64,000 nucleotides of DNA, taken from contig NZ_PIPW01000002.1 of the NCBI RefSeq assembly GCF_003987215.1, forward strand, positions 372,001-436,000, in the 5' to 3' direction. The notes under the pieces are model-generated. The model saw nothing but the letters and a program-made list of their open reading frames with translations. It made no database searches and had not been told where the DNA came from. This document shows positions 61,195 to 64,000 of this stretch, piece by piece (within the stretch, counting starts at the first letter, position 1; each line of letters starts with the position of its first letter). The translations under genes were made by a program, and so were the position numbers. Source of the DNA: Pseudidiomarina halophila. GTDB taxonomy: Bacteria; Pseudomonadota; Gammaproteobacteria; Enterobacterales; Alteromonadaceae.

Positions 61195-62130
61195 TTGTTT
61201 AATTTTCTTCGTGCGCGCAAGTCCAATCAGCTCATCGTCACCTTTGCCGTGCGCAAAGGTGCGGTGCATCTTGTCGTTCTCGAGCCAAATGCTGAAGCAT
61301 CACCAAGTCTGGTGGTTTCCGACGAGCGTGCGATAAAAGAAGATGATTTCGCCACGGGCATCAGACAGCTTGCGCACGAGTACTCGCGCTATTGTCGCCA
61401 TCACCCGCGGGTGTCGCTGGTTCTAGGTAGCGGCCTGTATCAGAGTGTTACCCTCGATCGACCTAACCTGCCGGAAGAAGAAATCGCGACAAGCCTGCGC
61501 TATAACCTTCGCGACTTGGTTGAATTTGAACCTGAAGACTGTATCGCCGACTACTATGAGTTGCCAGTTCAACTGCCGGGTCAGAATAAAATCCATGCGA
61601 TAGCGGCCAGCAAAAAGCAGCTTGAGAGCGTTTTACAAGCTATCCACGAAGTGTCTGATAACGTTTGCGCTATTATTGCCGAAGAACAGGCCGTCACCGA
61701 AATGTTTGCTGCACTCACTGACCCCGCCGTGGTGGTTTACCAGCAATCCCAGCAACCGGCATTACTTCAGGTTTACCGCGAAGGTGTACTGCAGGTGAAT
61801 AGATCTGTTCGCGCGTTAGAGAAAATGAGCGAACTTAGTATCGAAGAAGTCCGCATGGGCGGTTTACAGCCGTTAAGTGTGGAGATTCAACGTTCTGCAG
61901 ACTATTTCGAGCGTCAATTGCGACAACGGCCGGTTACCGATATTGTACTGGCTATGGCAATTTCCAAGCATGACGACGTGCTGGCTAAGTTACACGAAGA
62001 TTTAGGTTTAACTGCGAGCTGGGCAAGCTATCCCGAGTGGGCACAAGAACTCGGTGCCGGTGACTACAGTGACTTCGCCGCCTTAGGCGGTGCGCTGATC
62101 ACAGATAAATTAGCGGAGACCAGCAAATGA
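61195..62130 (+). CDS. mshI: MSHA biogenesis protein MshI (PilM-like)
   Basis: 311 aa, actin-like PilM-related cytoplasmic protein of the mannose-sensitive haemagglutinin type IV pilus. Starts with TTG at 61195 (MFNFLRARKSNQ) after AGGGACTGAG. The nucleotide-binding loops are weak, as is usual in this branch compared with PilM of twitching pili. Identity rests mainly on context: the next four genes are the MshI2/J/K/L series with overlapping stops and starts. Confidence 0.78.
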   Translation: MFNFLRARKSNQLIVTFAVRKGAVHLVVLEPNAEASPSLVVSDERAIKEDDFATGIRQLAHEYSRYCRHHPRVSLVLGSGLYQSVTLDRPNLPEEEIATSLRYNLRDLVEFEPEDCIADYYELPVQLPGQNKIHAIAASKKQLESVLQAIHEVSDNVCAIIAEEQAVTEMFAALTDPAVVVYQQSQQPALLQVYREGVLQVNRSVRALEKMSELSIEEVRMGGLQPLSVEIQRSADYFERQLRQRPVTDIVLAMAISKHDDVLAKLHEDLGLTASWASYPEWAQELGAGDYSDFAALGGALITDKLAETSK

Positions 62131-62750
62131 AGACATTTGCCAACCTCTACGTGAATGAACTGCAACCGAACCGGGAATGGCTGACGCTACGGCGTTTTAT
62201 TGCTATTAATGGTGCCCTTATTGTCGCATTGTTCGTGGCATGGTTGTTAATTACACTGATTGCCGGTCAGCAGCAATCTGACCTCGCCGCGAGTGTCGCG
62301 CAAGCCAACCGCATTGAAGTCGAGCTGCGTCAGCGTCAGGCGACCCTTGAAGAAGCGTTAAATGATAGTTCGTTGAATGAGGAAATAGACAGCGTACAAC
62401 AACAGCTAACCTTGCGGCAGCGCTTGTTGATACAAATGCAACAACTTACCGGTCGCAATAACGTTAGCTTCTCGGAATTGCTCGCTGACATTTCAGCTGT
62501 CGATAATAATGCCGTTTGGTTGCAGCGCATTCTGATGCAGGACGATGCTTTGACTCTGCAAGGGCATACGCTTGAACCCCAACAACTCCCCGTCTGGCTG
62601 GCTGATTTTAGTAAGTTTTCAACCTTAAAAGATCGGCCTTTTGGTGTGTTTGAGTTACGTGAAGAAGGCGATCAGGGTTTGCGCTTTGTCGTTGGTCACA
62701 TTGAAAACAGCGGGAATGTCAGCGCCAGTTCAGGGAGTACTAAACGATGA
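62127..62750 (+). CDS. MSHA biogenesis protein, PilN-like (MshI2 type)
   Basis: 207 aa. Short cytoplasmic N-terminus with VNELQPNREWLTLRR (the PilN-type anchor to the PilM partner), one transmembrane helix (about 28-48), a coiled coil (about 50-115) and a small periplasmic domain. ATGA overlaps at both ends couple it to mshI and mshJ. Confidence 0.78.
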   Translation: MKTFANLYVNELQPNREWLTLRRFIAINGALIVALFVAWLLITLIAGQQQSDLAASVAQANRIEVELRQRQATLEEALNDSSLNEEIDSVQQQLTLRQRLLIQMQQLTGRNNVSFSELLADISAVDNNAVWLQRILMQDDALTLQGHTLEPQQLPVWLADFSKFSTLKDRPFGVFELREEGDQGLRFVVGHIENSGNVSASSGSTKR

Positions 62751-63388
62751 CCCAATGGCAGCAATTGCAATTAAAATTTAACGAGCTACCGCTGGGCCGA
62801 CGTAGATTCTGGTTTGTCCTTACGCTGGCGTTTATTCTCTACCTTGGCGTTTGGATCGTTCTCTTACCCAGTTGGCAGAATTACCAAACCGAGCAAAGCA
62901 AACTTGCCCAGCAGCAAACGCGGGTTGGTTTGTTGCAACAACAATTGCAGGCGATTGATATTCGACTCTCGGGTGATCCTCAGGCACCTTTACGGCAAAA
63001 GTTAAGCGATTTGCAAGCACGACTGAACGAGCTGAATCAGCGCCTGCAAGCAGAAACAAACTATGTCAGCGCAACGGATAATCGTGAATTATTAAAAGCA
63101 TTGCTAGGTAACGCTGGCGCACTGGAGGTACAGTCTGCCCAGGCGTTGCCAGCAGAGCGCGTGTACGGTGACGGCGAAGCAACCGCCGGTGCTATCTATA
63201 AGCATCGTTTACAGCTTGTTTTCAGTGGCAATTACAATGAAATTTACAACTATTTTCAAAGACTGGAGCAGTTGCCATGGTCATTTTACTGGCAACGCAT
63301 GGATTATGAAGTCCGGGAACATCCGACAGCTGATGTACTGCTCGAAATTTATACCCTGAGTCTGGAGCGCGATTATGTGGCAAGCTAA
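62747..63388 (+). CDS. mshJ: MSHA biogenesis protein MshJ (PilO-like)
   Basis: 213 aa. One transmembrane helix (about residues 24-42), a coiled coil (about 48-105) and a C-terminal periplasmic domain with FSGNYNEIYNYFQRLEQLPW, which is typical of PilO/MshJ. It forms the inner-membrane alignment complex with the PilN-like partner. Overlaps mshK by 14 nt. Confidence 0.83.
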   Translation: MTQWQQLQLKFNELPLGRRRFWFVLTLAFILYLGVWIVLLPSWQNYQTEQSKLAQQQTRVGLLQQQLQAIDIRLSGDPQAPLRQKLSDLQARLNELNQRLQAETNYVSATDNRELLKALLGNAGALEVQSAQALPAERVYGDGEATAGAIYKHRLQLVFSGNYNEIYNYFQRLEQLPWSFYWQRMDYEVREHPTADVLLEIYTLSLERDYVAS

Positions 63389-63731
63389 GGCACTGCTCAT
63401 CCTTGGTTGCTCATTTGTGACGATCGCGCAGGGGCAAGATCTGCGTGACCCGACCGCCCCGCCGCAACAGCGCATGGCAGCGGCACAGCAGGCTCAGGTG
63501 ACCGATCTGCGGCTCACTGCGATTCAGCGTCGCACCTCAGGCATGACAGCTTATATTAATGGCCAACGGGTGGAACAGGGCGATCAACTACCACCTTATA
63601 CAATAACCAAAATTACAATGGACCATGTCATCGTGCGCCATGCCGGAAATGGCGGCGAGTTAAAACTATCACTCTATACTCAGAGTCCATTAGTGAGTGA
63701 CACTAAGAAGGGTTCAGGGGGACAGAACTAA
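63375..63731 (+). CDS. mshK: MSHA biogenesis protein MshK (PilP-like)
   Basis: 118 aa. Sec signal peptide (about residues 1-20, no lipobox), then DLRDPTAPP, the start typical of MshK, and a small beta domain (LRLTAIQRRTSGMTAYINGQ) of the kind that contacts the secretin. Ends with a TAATG overlap with the next gene. Confidence 0.82.
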   Translation: MWQAKALLILGCSFVTIAQGQDLRDPTAPPQQRMAAAQQAQVTDLRLTAIQRRTSGMTAYINGQRVEQGDQLPPYTITKITMDHVIVRHAGNGGELKLSLYTQSPLVSDTKKGSGGQN

Positions 63732-64000
63732 TGCGGATTGCCACTCTTATTGCAGCAACGCTGGTACTTACAGCATGTGCGCATCAACCTGAGCGTAAAC
63801 CTGTTGAGGCACAACAAGCCTTGAACCAGGGTGAACAAGTGAAGGAAGCAAAACGTCCACCACTACCTGAGTCAGTGCGTGCGAGTCTGCGACCTACAGC
63901 GTTGGAAGCGAGTCGCGCAAGTGAACAGTTACTCGCGCAGCCGCGGTTTTCGGTAAACGCCAACGGTATCGACGCAAGTGACTTTTTCGCCGGTTTAGCG
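63731..64000 (+). CDS. mshL: MSHA secretin lipoprotein MshL, N-terminal part (cut by window edge)
   Basis: The ATG at 63731 overlaps the mshK stop by one base and opens 90 codons that run off the window without a stop. Signal peptide with lipobox LTAC (Cys16), then a proline-rich stretch and FSVNANGIDASDFFAGL, which fits the first secretin N-domain of MshL. MshL forms the outer-membrane channel for the pilus. Confidence 0.83.
   Translation, partial: MRIATLIAATLVLTACAHQPERKPVEAQQALNQGEQVKEAKRPPLPESVRASLRPTALEASRASEQLLAQPRFSVNANGIDASDFFAGLA

Noticed and set aside
61195..64000. PilMNOPQ twitching pilus operon
   Set aside because: The order is similar, but the DPTAPP start of the fourth protein and the MshL-like secretin N-terminus fit MSHA genes better. 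The window ends before decisive mshM/mshE genes.

Overview
The window is a compact, gene-dense stretch of a gammaproteobacterial chromosome. Gene content and order (nudE-cysQ, nnr-tsaE-amiB-mutL-miaA-hfq-hflXKC-purA, four tRNAs-tufB-tRNA-Trp-secE-nusG-rplKAJL-rpoBC-rpsLG-fusA-tufA, uvrA/ssb, MSHA pilus genes) fit a marine Alteromonadales bacterium, most likely Idiomarina or Pseudidiomarina. The genus is inferred from gene order and recalled protein similarity, not from a search. No rRNA, CRISPR array, prophage or transposase was seen.

Layout. 1-8.5 kb: 5' end of sthA, then nudE, cysQ, yheU, an ABC-F ATPase (YheS type), yheV, a MAPEG protein, an MgtC/DUF4010 membrane protein, an M14-type metallohydrolase, a DUF1415 protein and queG. 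8.5-21.1 kb: a tightly overlapping metabolite-repair, tRNA-modification, cell-wall and DNA-repair operon running into hfq-hflX-hflK-hflC, then a kynureninase-like PLP enzyme and purA. 21.2-40.0 kb: the translation and transcription supercluster, with two almost identical tuf genes at its ends. 40.2-46.9 kb: an orphan periplasmic binding protein, glutaminase, uvrA, a YajR-like MFS transporter and ssb. 47.1-53.6 kb: an HlyD/ABC-2 export set, then a binding-protein lipoprotein coupled to a membrane GGDEF-EAL protein. 53.6-61.1 kb: an S9 peptidase lipoprotein, an adenosine-deaminase-like enzyme, thymidine kinase, a GAF/PAS diguanylate cyclase and dihydroorotase. 61.2-64.0 kb: the start of an MSHA type IV pilus operon, cut off inside mshL.

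The main unexplained structure is a family of intergenic elements (five copies between 18.4 and 40.2 kb) built from degenerate 7-nt units (TTATTAG on one strand, CTAATAA on the other). They are arranged as inverted arms, and three copies are bounded by CAARRGCGTT and AACGCTCTTG ends. They sit beside hflC, tufB, tRNA-Trp, nusG and tufA and in no other gap of this window. One copy overlaps the -35 of the tRNA-Trp promoter. The tufA and tufB copies belong to a duplicated or converted tract that runs past the genes and their terminators.

A second theme is c-di-GMP signalling near a pilus operon. Within about 13 kb there is a probable ligand-gated phosphodiesterase (lipoprotein plus GGDEF-EAL), an intact soluble diguanylate cyclase, and the MSHA genes, whose relatives are c-di-GMP controlled.
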